This document shows positions 39,032 to 47,593 of a stretch of DNA of 64,000 bases, piece by piece; the stretch's first letter is position 1; every line of letters begins with the position of its first letter. The notes under the pieces were generated by a model, which searched no databases, was not told the DNA's origin, and saw nothing but the letters and a program-made list of their open reading frames with translations. The stretch lies in NCBI RefSeq assembly GCF_023824315.1, contig NZ_CP098732.1:3038001-3102000 (forward strand), read 5' to 3'. The stretch comes from Acinetobacter tibetensis (GTDB lineage Bacteria > Pseudomonadota > Gammaproteobacteria > Pseudomonadales > Moraxellaceae). The translations under genes and the position numbers were made by a program.

Positions 39032-40399
39032 TTAAAGCACCATGGCTGCAATCCAACCAAAGACCAACAAAGGAATATTAAAATGAATAAACGTTGGCAC
39101 TACACTATCTCGCATGTGATCGTGTTGACCATCCATATTTAAACCTGAGGTTGGGCCTAATGTTGAATCTGATGCTGGGGAGCCTGCGTCACCCAGCGCT
39201 GCAGCCGTTCCAATAATCGCAATCGTCGCTGATGGACTAAAACCAAACTGTAGACATAAAGGAACATAAATAATTGCTAAAATCGGCACTGTCGAGAAAG
39301 AGGAACCAATCCCTAAGGTAATCAATAAGCCAATCAGTAGCATAAGGAAAGCAGCAAGTGCTTTACTGTTACCAATCCACTCAACAGATGCTTCAACTAA
39401 GGCAGGAACCTGATTGGTCGCTTCAATCACTGCTGCAAAGCCTTGTGCGGCAATCATAATAAAGCCAATTAAAGCCATCATACGCATACCACTAATGATG
39501 ACATCATCCGCTTCTTTCCACTTGAAAATGCCCGCACAGCTTAAAATAGCAACCCCGACTAGACCTGCGAGAATCATGGAGTCCGAATAGAGCTGCACAG
39601 CCAGCGTCGCAATCACTGCAAATGCTGCCATCCACAAGGTAAATTGTGCGATTTGCGGTTTACCATCATGGCTTTGATTCACATCCGATGAAATACGGTG
39701 AAGGGTATTACCGACTTCTAAATTTTCATATACACGTGGTTTTCGATAGCTAAAAAAGACTGCGATCAATAAACCCAAGAACATTCCAGCCACGGGAATA
39801 ATCATCGCATGTGGAATTTGCTCATTGGTGATGGAAAAACCATAAGGCTTACCAAAGGTATTGATGTTATGTGCCAAAATGTCATTTAAGAAAATAGCAC
39901 CGAAACCAACGGGCAAACACATATAGGTTGCGACTAAACCAAACGTCAGCAAACATGCAACTGCACGTCGGTCTAAATTTAAGTGGTTAAATACACTTAA
40001 TAGCGGTGGAATCAATACTGGAATAAAAGCGATATGCACAGGAATTAAATTCTGTGAAAATACTGCTGCTAAAGCCACGGTAAAAAAGATCACATATTTC
40101 ACTTTGGTTTGTGCCTTGTGATCCGCTTCGTTCTTCACCGTTTTAATTAATTTATAAGCCAGTAAATCAGGTAAGCCTGAACGTGCCAAAGCCAAGGCAA
40201 ATGCGCCTAATATGCCATAAGCCAAAGCAATTTTTGCCCCGCCTCCTAGTCCATTGTTAAAAGCATCCAAGGTACCTTGTAAGCCTAAACCAGCCAATAA
40301 ACCTCCTGTAACTGCACCAGTGACCAATGCAAATACCACAGGAACACGAGCCAAAGACAGTCCAAACATGACTGTAATAGCAGCAATAATCGCGAACAT
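39032..40399 (-). CDS. Na+/H+ antiporter-family transporter
   Basis: The 455-residue inner-membrane protein has about eleven to twelve hydrophobic helices and the features of the Na+/H+ antiporter family related to YuiF/NhaC-type carriers: GLSLARVPVVFALVTGAVTGGL at the start, the long GILGAFALALARSGLP segment, GIGSSFSTVPILAIIYVPLC, and GDAGSPASDSTLGPTSGLNMDGQ near the C terminus. I start at the ATG at 40399; a TTG three codons upstream is possible. The transported substrate cannot be proven; relatives also move organic acids or amino acids. Confidence 0.82.
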   Translation of the reverse strand: MFAIIAAITVMFGLSLARVPVVFALVTGAVTGGLLAGLGLQGTLDAFNNGLGGGAKIALAYGILGAFALALARSGLPDLLAYKLIKTVKNEADHKAQTKVKYVIFFTVALAAVFSQNLIPVHIAFIPVLIPPLLSVFNHLNLDRRAVACLLTFGLVATYMCLPVGFGAIFLNDILAHNINTFGKPYGFSITNEQIPHAMIIPVAGMFLGLLIAVFFSYRKPRVYENLEVGNTLHRISSDVNQSHDGKPQIAQFTLWMAAFAVIATLAVQLYSDSMILAGLVGVAILSCAGIFKWKEADDVIISGMRMMALIGFIMIAAQGFAAVIEATNQVPALVEASVEWIGNSKALAAFLMLLIGLLITLGIGSSFSTVPILAIIYVPLCLQFGFSPSATIAIIGTAAALGDAGSPASDSTLGPTSGLNMDGQHDHMRDSVVPTFIHFNIPLLVFGWIAAMVL

Positions 40400-40505
40400 A
40401 ACAAACAAGTATGAGAAAAAAGAAGCATTCTAACAGAGTTAAAACTGAAAATTACTTCTCTTTCTCATGCTGCTCGAAGAACAGGAATACAAAGCAAGTG
40501 ACGGT

Positions 40506-41384
40506 TTAACTGCTGAGTTGATTACGTTCGATAAAGCGCTGAATATACGAAGCCACTTGCTCAGGCTGACTCAAAATTGCCCAATGGTTTGCATCTAAAT
40601 CGACCCGCTGAAAATCAGGACTCCATTTTGGTATTTCATCAATCAGTGCTGGGCTGACAAACTTATCTTTTTTCAACACAATGGCTTGTACCGCACATTG
40701 GGCAAAACGTTGTCGCGGTTTACTGAGTCGAGGCAGAAAATTCGCCCGATACAGCCCTACGCCATACTGACCATCTTTGGCAATATGTGTATTTAATGGC
40801 AAGTCCTGAGTTTGTTCCAACTTTTGTAGCACTTGCCCCCAATGTTTAGGTTTGAAGAATCGCCAGAGCGTAGGTGCTACAAATGGTAAATGAAATGCCA
40901 TGATGTACCATGACTTACCCAGTTGTTTTAAAAACTGTTGTGGCTGTGTCTTAAATTGCTCACGCATCCAAAAAGCGGCGTGGTCTAAACATGGTCCAGA
41001 AATGGTGGTGTAGGATAAAATCCGCTGCCCAAAGTGCTGATCTGTAACCGACTCCCAAGATTGTATAGATCCCCAATCATGTGCAGCCAAATGAAATTCA
41101 CGTTCTGGAAGTACCGCATCGACCACCGCCTGCAAATCTGCTGAAAGTTGCGACAATGCGTAAGCCTGAATGGATTTGGGTACAGAAGATTGCCCTGCGC
41201 CACGCACATCATAGGTAATGATATAAAACTGGTTGGCCAATAACCGAATTACAGGTTCCCACACTTCCTGATTATCTGGATAACCATGCACCAAGACTAA
41301 GGCAGGGTTGCGCACCTCTCCCCATGCTTTGACATAAAGGCGCTGCTGATCGGTGGTTTTTACCCATTGGGTTTGGACTTGCAT
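40506..41384 (-). CDS. Alpha/beta-fold hydrolase
   Basis: The 292-residue protein has the alpha/beta hydrolase core: VLVHGYPDNQEVWEPVI (oxyanion region, about residues 31-47), YDVRGAGQSSVP (about 58-69) and the nucleophile region HLAAHDWGSIQSWE, where the nucleophile elbow has Asp rather than Ser (H-D-W-G-S). An aspartate nucleophile in this form is typical of epoxide hydrolases and haloalkane dehalogenases. The late histidine is probably in DANHWAILSQPEQVA. There is no signal peptide. Substrate is unknown. Confidence 0.83.
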   Translation of the reverse strand: MQVQTQWVKTTDQQRLYVKAWGEVRNPALVLVHGYPDNQEVWEPVIRLLANQFYIITYDVRGAGQSSVPKSIQAYALSQLSADLQAVVDAVLPEREFHLAAHDWGSIQSWESVTDQHFGQRILSYTTISGPCLDHAAFWMREQFKTQPQQFLKQLGKSWYIMAFHLPFVAPTLWRFFKPKHWGQVLQKLEQTQDLPLNTHIAKDGQYGVGLYRANFLPRLSKPRQRFAQCAVQAIVLKKDKFVSPALIDEIPKWSPDFQRVDLDANHWAILSQPEQVASYIQRFIERNQLSS

Positions 41385-41507
41385 ATTGTGTTTCCTTTTT
41401 GTTTTATCGTAATTTTTCTACAATCAGACGAGCTACCGTCACTTCATTTGCTTTTTTTGGGTGTCAGGTTAAGATGAGATCAGACTTTAAGAAAAATATT
41501 TTGCATC

Positions 41508-41993
41508 ATGAGTGTTCTCAAAAGATTACAAAGCGTTCCAGTCATCACTAAATTTATTTTGAATCGTTACGCTCCCTATCGGGGTGCTGGTATTCAGGTC
41601 GAAAAGATTGACTTTCCCAACTACCATATTCGGGTCAAAATGCTCCTGACACGCAAGAACCAAAATATTGTTGGGGTACATTTTGGCGGCAGTCTCTATT
41701 CGATGATTGATCCATTCTACATGTTGTTGCTGATGCATCACCTTGGCTCAAAATACATCGTCTGGGACAAAGCTGCCAAGATTCAGTTTTTATCCCCTGG
41801 GCGTGGCACTGTCTATGCAGATATTCGAATTGATGCAGCAGAAATTAAACAAATCAAAACTTTGGCAGAAGACTATTCTGCAGTAAATCGTATTTATCAG
41901 TTAAGTATTTATGATGAAACTGGAGTTCGCATTGCTGAAGTAGAAAAAACGGTCTACATTCGACGTAAAAAAGCTAAACCCGATTTAAAATAA
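41508..41993 (+). CDS. DUF4442 hot-dog-fold protein (putative thioesterase)
   Basis: The 161-residue protein has the DUF4442 pattern within the hot-dog superfamily: NRYAPYRGAGIQVEKIDFPNYHIRVKMLLT, then KNQNIVGVHFGGSLYSMIDPFYMLLL, with the helix that packs in the hot-dog sheet (about residues 52-80). C-terminal strands end in EKTVYIRRK. Relatives are probable acyl-CoA or acyl-carrier thioesterases, but this one is uncharacterised. It is monocistronic with a terminator just after its stop. Confidence 0.8.
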   Translation: MSVLKRLQSVPVITKFILNRYAPYRGAGIQVEKIDFPNYHIRVKMLLTRKNQNIVGVHFGGSLYSMIDPFYMLLLMHHLGSKYIVWDKAAKIQFLSPGRGTVYADIRIDAAEIKQIKTLAEDYSAVNRIYQLSIYDETGVRIAEVEKTVYIRRKKAKPDLK

Positions 41994-42021
41994 AAAAGGC
42001 GCTATATTCAGCGCCTTTTTT
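41992..42021 (+). terminator. Terminator after the DUF4442 gene
   Basis: AAAAAAGGCGCT pairs with AGCGCCTTTTTT across a six-base loop, directly after the stop. It is bidirectional, so it also ends the convergent lipoprotein transcript. Confidence 0.88.
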
Positions 42022-42057
42022 CAATCCTTCAAATCTCAAATGCGATGCAAAAGAGAT

Positions 42058-42417
42058 TTAACGATTATTGTTTTCTATTGCTGCACCCGCACCACCACCA
42101 ATCGCACCACCAATTGCAGCACCAGCATCGCCACCAAATACCGACTTACCAATAACAGCACCTACACCTGCACCTACACCACTATACGTTGCATTCTTGG
42201 TCGAACCACTTTGGGATTTACTTCCTACCGCGGCACCAGCACCTGCACCCAAGGCTGCACCTGTACTTCCACCTACACGACTACCAACACTACCACCTAC
42301 AGCACCACCTAAGGCGGCTGCACCCACACGCTGCTCAGATGCAGACATATTGCTACATCCTGTGAATACGAATGCAGAAACTGTTGCAATAATGGCTAAA
42401 TTCATCAATTTTTTCAT
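42058..42417 (-). CDS. Glycine-zipper lipoprotein
   Basis: The 119-residue product is a lipoprotein (KKLMNLAIIATVSAFVFTGC, lipid-modified cysteine near residue 21) with two glycine- and alanine-rich zipper segments, AAALGGAVGGSVGSRVGGST and GVGAGVGAVIGKSVFGGDA, that would insert into a membrane. SlyB/Pcp-like and OmpA-associated proteins share this motif. The start at 42417 has a strong AAGGAG site. It is probably an envelope-integrity protein, which is an inference from the motif. Confidence 0.8.
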   Translation of the reverse strand: MKKLMNLAIIATVSAFVFTGCSNMSASEQRVGAAALGGAVGGSVGSRVGGSTGAALGAGAGAAVGSKSQSGSTKNATYSGVGAGVGAVIGKSVFGGDAGAAIGGAIGGGAGAAIENNNR

Positions 42418-42553
42418 GAGAGTATCTCCTTTTCCCATTACCTTAGTGCCTACTTTATGGAAGCATTAAGGAGTGAAGATGAAGTTTTATAAAAAAATCC
42501 CCGTAAAATTACGAGAATTTTGTAACCTCAAAACTGAAAAAGTTTATCCCCTA

Positions 42554-43093
42554 CTACTCATTTTTAATGACCACTACATCTTTAGTGGTTTTACCATCAT
42601 TTTGAATCACGGCATGGGTTGCACTTTTACTATGCTCATGATTTTGAATCTGATTAAGTTTCAAATTCTTCTGCACAGGCTCTTGCCCTTTTTTAAACTC
42701 AATTCCAGAAGCATCTAGCTGCTTAGCTTCAGCAACCACTTCCCCATCTCTCATCACTTTTGAATCCACTTCAATTTTAGAAGTTGGAACAATCACACCG
42801 CCCTGTTGTACAACAGGTGTTCTCATTTTCTCATCGGAAAATTCAGCCTTGTCATCTACAATGACCACATCACGCGCAACAACATCCTTACCCTTATTCG
42901 TCACTTCAAAAATAGTGGCATTCACAGTACGTACCGGCTCTCTACCTGGCAGAGTCCGAATAACTTGAGTTTTTACAATAGGAACTACAGCTTTATCTTC
43001 AATCACAATTGTGTTGGGCATTGGTGCTGCAAATGATGAACTCGCTGCCATCATCCCAATCATACTTAAAAATATTTTTTTGTTAAAATTCAT
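42554..43093 (-). CDS. Secreted hypothetical protein, 179 residues
   Basis: The protein has a signal peptide (MNFNKKIFLSMIGMMAASSSFAAP, cleaved after AFAA or nearby). The mature part is rich in Val, Lys and Asp with repeated V-V-I or V-V-V strands (VARDVVIVDDKAEF and TTKDVVVIKNE), suggesting an all-beta periplasmic protein. It has no cysteines. I recognise no family. It lies between the glycine-zipper gene and the end of rpoC. Confidence 0.62.
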   Translation of the reverse strand: MNFNKKIFLSMIGMMAASSSFAAPMPNTIVIEDKAVVPIVKTQVIRTLPGREPVRTVNATIFEVTNKGKDVVARDVVIVDDKAEFSDEKMRTPVVQQGGVIVPTSKIEVDSKVMRDGEVVAEAKQLDASGIEFKKGQEPVQKNLKLNQIQNHEHSKSATHAVIQNDGKTTKDVVVIKNE

Positions 43094-43191
43094 ACTATTA
43101 TACCTTGTTCTTAATTATCGATTTACGTTTAATCATAGAGCTTTAAGCATTTTATTATGTGATTTTTTTTAGTTTTTCTGCTTCAAAATGT

Positions 43192-43217
43192 AAAAAAGCC
43201 ACCCGAAGGTGGCTTTT
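43192..43217 (-). terminator. Terminator of the rpoBC operon
   Basis: On the minus strand AAAAGCCACC-type bases pair with GGTGGCTTTTTT across a TTCG loop, followed by a T tract, 20 bp after the rpoC stop. Confidence 0.92.
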
Positions 43218-43237
43218 CATCAGGGTTTAAGGACTAA

Positions 43238-46200
43238 TTAAAGACCATTAAACTCATCACTAAATGCTTGGCTCAGTGCTTGGTCTACATCAGAGAAGTC
43301 ATTGTGAAGCTCAAGCTCTGCAGCTTCAGATTCTTGACGACGACGCTCTAAGTGATATGCCAAACCTGTACCTGCAGGAATCAAACGACCTACAACTACG
43401 TTCTCTTTCAAACCACGTAAATCATCTTCTTTACCTGTTACAGCAGCTTCAGTTAACACACGTGTTGTTTCCTGGAACGATGCAGCAGAGATGAACGAGT
43501 CAGTAGAAAGCGACGCTTTGGTAATACCCATCAACTGGCGTTCAAACTTCGCAGGGAACTTATTCTGCGCAAGCACAGCTTGGTTTTCACCCATAACACG
43601 GATGTAATCCACTTGTTCGCCTTTGATGAAGCTAGTATCACCACCATCAGTGATATCAACTTTACGCAACATTTGACGTACGATCACTTCAATGTGCTTG
43701 TCATTGATTTTTACACCTTGCAGACGGTATACGTCTTGAACTTCGTTCACGATGTAGTTAGTCAACGCAACTTCGCCTTTCAAGCGTAAGATGTCATGTG
43801 GGTTTTGCGGACCATCAGAAACAGTCTCACCACGGTTCACATGTTCACCTTCGAACACGTTCATGGTACGCCATTTTGGAATCAGTTCTTCGTAGATCTC
43901 AGAACCATCATCTGGTGTAATCACTAAACGGTTCTTACCTTTAGTCTCTTTACCAAAGCTTACAACACCTGAAATTTCAGCAAGAATTGCATGCTCTTTC
44001 GGTTTACGTGCTTCGAACAAGTCAGCTACACGTGGTAGACCACCGGTAATGTCACGCGTACGTGAAGTTTCTTGAGGTACACGACCAATAACATCACCCA
44101 CACCAATTGTTTCGCCATCACGGACAGAAAGAATGGTGTTTTGTGGTAGGAAGTAGAACTGTTCACCACCATCCGTCGTATCAAGAACAACCGCAGGACG
44201 TAAATCTTTACCAGAAGCAGGACGTGCTGTTACAGGCAAGATTTCAACAGTCGTCATACCTGTTGCATCATCAGTCTTAGAAGTTGCTGTTACACCGTCA
44301 GCGATCTGGCTGAAACGGATTTTACCTGCAACTTCTGTTACTAATGGATGTGTATGTGGATCCCAAGTCGCTACGATACCACCTGCTTCTACAGCTTCGC
44401 CATCTTTCAACAAGATTGACGCACCGTACGGCAGTTTATAACGCTCACGCTCGCGACCTAAGTCATCTGCAATACCGATTTCACCTGAACGTGAAACAGA
44501 AACCAAGTGACCTTTAGCATGTTGTACAGTTTTCACGTTATGGAAACGTACAGTACCTTTGTTACGTACTTGTACACTGTTTGCGGCAGAAGTTCGGCTC
44601 GCTGCACCACCCACGTGGAAGGTACGCATGGTTAACTGTGTACCTGGCTCACCAATCGATTGAGCAGCCATTACACCCACAGATTCACCTGGGTTCACCA
44701 AGTGACCACGCGCCAAGTCACGACCATAACATTTCGCACACACGCCAAATGTAGATTCACAGTTTACAACTGAACGGACTTTAACTTCATCGACACCTGC
44801 TTCTTCAAGGAAGTTTGCAAGTTTTTCGTCAATTAAAGTGTTACGTGGCAAGATAACGTCGTCAGAACCCGCTTTCTTCACGTCTTCTGCAACCACACGA
44901 CCCAATACTCGAGTACCTAAGTTCTCGATCACGTCACCGCCCTGAATGAACGGAGTCATCACAAGACCGCCCAAAGTACCACAATCAGGCTCAGTAATAA
45001 CTAAATCTTGTGCTACGTCTACCAGACGACGGGTTAAGTAACCAGAGTTCGCCGTTTTCAATGCTGTATCGGCCAAACCTTTACGCGCACCGTGCGTCGA
45101 AATAAAGTACTGAAGTACCGTTAAGCCTTCACGGAAGTTCGCCTTAATTGGCGTTTCAATGATCGAGCCATCTGGTTTTGCCATCAAACCACGCATACCC
45201 GCTAACTGACGAATCTGAGCTGCCGAACCACGGGCACCTGAGTCAGACATCATGTAGATACTGTTGAATGATTTTTGCTTCTCATCTTCACCCTGTTTAT
45301 TTTTCACAGTGGTGTAAGACAAGTTGTCCATCATCGCTTTCGCAACTTGGTCGTTAGTACGTGCCCAGATATCGACAACTTTGTTATAACGCTCGCCCGC
45401 AGTTACAAAGCCTTGTTCGAACTGTTGTTCAATTTCACGAACTTCAGTTTCTGCTTTGTCAATAATCACTTGCTTCGTCGGCGGAATAACCATGTCTTCC
45501 ATACCTACCGATACGCCTGAACGTGTCGCTTGACGGAAACCAAGGTACATCAATTGGTCAGCAAAGATAACAGTATCTTTTAGACCCAATTTACGGTAGC
45601 AAGAGTTGATTAACTTCGAGATGTTTTTCTTGGTCATCTCAACGTTGATTTGTTGGAAATCCATACCTTCAGGCACAACTTCCCAAAGTAAGCAACGACC
45701 CGGTGTTGTATCTACAACGATGGTTTGCTGTTCACGGTTACCATTTTCATCAATGACAGTTTGATGTACACGTGCTTTAACGCGAGCGTGTAATGCAACC
45801 TGACCTGTCGCCAATGCACGGTTAACTTCATGCGTATCCGCAAACACCATGCCTTCACCTTTGGCATTGATTGCATCACGCGTGATGTAATACAAGCCCA
45901 ATACAACGTCCTGAGATGGAACGATGATTGGTTCACCGTTTGCAGGTGACAAGATGTTGTTGGTCGACATCATTAACGCACGCGCTTCTAATTGAGCTTC
46001 GAGTGTTAATGGTACGTGTACCGCCATTTGGTCACCGTCGAAGTCGGCGTTAAACGCAGCACAAACGAGCGGGTGTAAACGGATTGCCTTACCTTCGATT
46101 AGAATCGGTTCAAATGCTTGAAGACCCAAACGGTGAAGTGTCGGTGCACGGTTCAACATCACTGGATGTTGACGAATAACCGATGCAAGAACGTCCCAAA

Positions 46201-47437
46201 CTTCTGGAGTCTCGCGCTCAACCATTTTCTTCGCAGCTTTAATGGTTGTTGCCTGACCTGACGCTTGTAATTTCGCGAAAATAAACGGCTTGAACAATTC
46301 AAGTGCCATTTTCTTCGGAAGACCACATTGGTGCAAACGTAAGTTAGGACCTACAGTAATTACCGAACGACCCGAATAGTCAACACGCTTACCAAGTAAG
46401 TTTTGACGGAAACGACCTTGTTTACCTTTGATCATGTCTGCCAAAGATTTCAATGGACGTTTGTTCGAACCAGTAATTGCACGACCACGACGACCATTAT
46501 CAAGCAACGCATCTACAGACTCTTGTAACATACGTTTTTCGTTACGTACGATGATGTCTGGTGCAGCAAGATCAAGAAGACGCTTCAAACGGTTGTTACG
46601 GTTAATGACACGACGGTAAAGATCGTTCAAGTCAGACGTCGCGAAACGACCACCTTCAAGTGGAACCAACGGACGAAGATCTGGTGGAAGTACAGGAAGT
46701 ACGTTCATCACCATCCATTCTGGCTTGTTGTTCGACTCTTTGAATGCTTCCATCAACTTCAAGCGCTTAGACGCTTTCTTCAACTTCGTTTCAGAAGTTG
46801 TTTGTGGAATCTCTTCACGAAGACGAGAAATCTCAGCTTCAAGATCGATATCTTTCAGCAAGTCTTGAACCGCTTCCGCACCCATTTTTGCAGTGAATTC
46901 ATCACCGTGTTCTTCTAACGCATTGAAGTATTCTTCATCGTTAAGAAGTTGGTATTTCTCAAATGGAGTCATACCTGGGTCAGTGACTACATAAGATTCG
47001 AAATACAATACGCGTTCGATATCACGTAGCGTCATATCAAGAAGTAAGCCAATACGGCTTGGTAAAGATTTTAAGAACCAGATGTGCGCAACTGGAGAAG
47101 CGAGTTCGATGTGACCCATACGCTCACGACGAACTTTCGCAGTTGTAACTTCAACGCCACATTTTTCACAAATGACGCCTTTGTATTTCATACGCTTGTA
47201 TTTACCACACAAGCATTCGTAATCTTTGACTGGACCAAAGATTTTGGCACAGAATAAACCATCACGTTCTGGCTTGAACGTACGATAGTTAATTGTCTCT
47301 GGCTTTTTCACTTCACCGTGAGACCATGACTTAATCATTTCTGGTGACGCAAGACCAATACGGATGCGATCAAACTCTACAGGAGCATGACCGTCTGAGT
47401 CCGTCTTTTTGCGCATGATATCGAGCAAGTCTTTCAA
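43238..47437 (-). CDS. rpoC: RNA polymerase subunit beta'
   Basis: RpoC is the beta' catalytic subunit of RNA polymerase. I start it at the TTG at 47437 ([16 protein letters not shown], 1399 residues), preceded by GGAG seven bases upstream; the frame stays open further but the extra residues are not family-like. The N-terminal zinc finger has C-x-C-x12-C-x2-C (CLCG ... CEKC, about residues 70-88). The active-site [15 protein letters not shown] is at about 458-472. The second zinc site is [15 protein letters not shown] with an earlier cysteine. The trigger-loop region [20 protein letters not shown] is intact. No large insertion is seen. Confidence 0.98.
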   Translation of the reverse strand: MKDLLDIMRKKTDSDGHAPVEFDRIRIGLASPEMIKSWSHGEVKKPETINYRTFKPERDGLFCAKIFGPVKDYECLCGKYKRMKYKGVICEKCGVEVTTAKVRRERMGHIELASPVAHIWFLKSLPSRIGLLLDMTLRDIERVLYFESYVVTDPGMTPFEKYQLLNDEEYFNALEEHGDEFTAKMGAEAVQDLLKDIDLEAEISRLREEIPQTTSETKLKKASKRLKLMEAFKESNNKPEWMVMNVLPVLPPDLRPLVPLEGGRFATSDLNDLYRRVINRNNRLKRLLDLAAPDIIVRNEKRMLQESVDALLDNGRRGRAITGSNKRPLKSLADMIKGKQGRFRQNLLGKRVDYSGRSVITVGPNLRLHQCGLPKKMALELFKPFIFAKLQASGQATTIKAAKKMVERETPEVWDVLASVIRQHPVMLNRAPTLHRLGLQAFEPILIEGKAIRLHPLVCAAFNADFDGDQMAVHVPLTLEAQLEARALMMSTNNILSPANGEPIIVPSQDVVLGLYYITRDAINAKGEGMVFADTHEVNRALATGQVALHARVKARVHQTVIDENGNREQQTIVVDTTPGRCLLWEVVPEGMDFQQINVEMTKKNISKLINSCYRKLGLKDTVIFADQLMYLGFRQATRSGVSVGMEDMVIPPTKQVIIDKAETEVREIEQQFEQGFVTAGERYNKVVDIWARTNDQVAKAMMDNLSYTTVKNKQGEDEKQKSFNSIYMMSDSGARGSAAQIRQLAGMRGLMAKPDGSIIETPIKANFREGLTVLQYFISTHGARKGLADTALKTANSGYLTRRLVDVAQDLVITEPDCGTLGGLVMTPFIQGGDVIENLGTRVLGRVVAEDVKKAGSDDVILPRNTLIDEKLANFLEEAGVDEVKVRSVVNCESTFGVCAKCYGRDLARGHLVNPGESVGVMAAQSIGEPGTQLTMRTFHVGGAASRTSAANSVQVRNKGTVRFHNVKTVQHAKGHLVSVSRSGEIGIADDLGRERERYKLPYGASILLKDGEAVEAGGIVATWDPHTHPLVTEVAGKIRFSQIADGVTATSKTDDATGMTTVEILPVTARPASGKDLRPAVVLDTTDGGEQFYFLPQNTILSVRDGETIGVGDVIGRVPQETSRTRDITGGLPRVADLFEARKPKEHAILAEISGVVSFGKETKGKNRLVITPDDGSEIYEELIPKWRTMNVFEGEHVNRGETVSDGPQNPHDILRLKGEVALTNYIVNEVQDVYRLQGVKINDKHIEVIVRQMLRKVDITDGGDTSFIKGEQVDYIRVMGENQAVLAQNKFPAKFERQLMGITKASLSTDSFISAASFQETTRVLTEAAVTGKEDDLRGLKENVVVGRLIPAGTGLAYHLERRRQESEAAELELHNDFSDVDQALSQAFSDEFNGL

Positions 47438-47593
47438 TTTTTTTCTCCGTGTGTCGAGGAGATTTTCACTTCTCGACTGGGTCACAAATATTGTTTTTTC
47501 ACTGAACAGGGAATCTCAAAAAATCCCCCTAAGTCCCCCTTTACTCAGGGGGATTTCTCCCCTCTTTCTTAAAGAGGGGTCGGGGGAGATTTC
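47438..47593. other. rpoB-rpoC spacer
   Basis: The 156-bp spacer carries a palindromic repeat (47516-47592) hard against the rpoB stop, then about 75 bp of ordinary leader with the rpoC ribosome binding site. The repeat forms two hairpins on the transcript, the second followed by a T tract. Confidence 0.8.
47516..47592. repeat. Composite palindromic repeat element between rpoB and rpoC
   Basis: Three G- or C-rich arms make two hairpins. CCCCTCTTT (47559-47567) pairs perfectly with AAAGAGGGG (47571-47579). AAATCCCCCT (47521-47530) pairs perfectly with AGGGGGATTT (47547-47556). An internal stretch TCCCCCTTTACTCAGGGGGA can form a competing stem. GC content is far above the surroundings. Similar C-rich palindromes are dispersed between genes in many Acinetobacter genomes, so this is likely a copy of such a repeat; I cannot confirm the family here. 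Confidence 0.75.

Noticed and set aside
42068..42469. Plus-strand open frame with a Pro/Ala-rich product, opposite the glycine-zipper lipoprotein gene
   Set aside because: It is the antisense of a GC-rich glycine-repeat gene. The minus-strand gene has a signal peptide, a lipobox and a strong ribosome binding site; the plus-strand frame has none of these.
47516..47592. A CRISPR-like repeat unit between rpoB and rpoC
   Set aside because: There is only one unit, made of nested palindromes of unequal arms. There is no spacer-repeat periodicity and no cas gene in the window.
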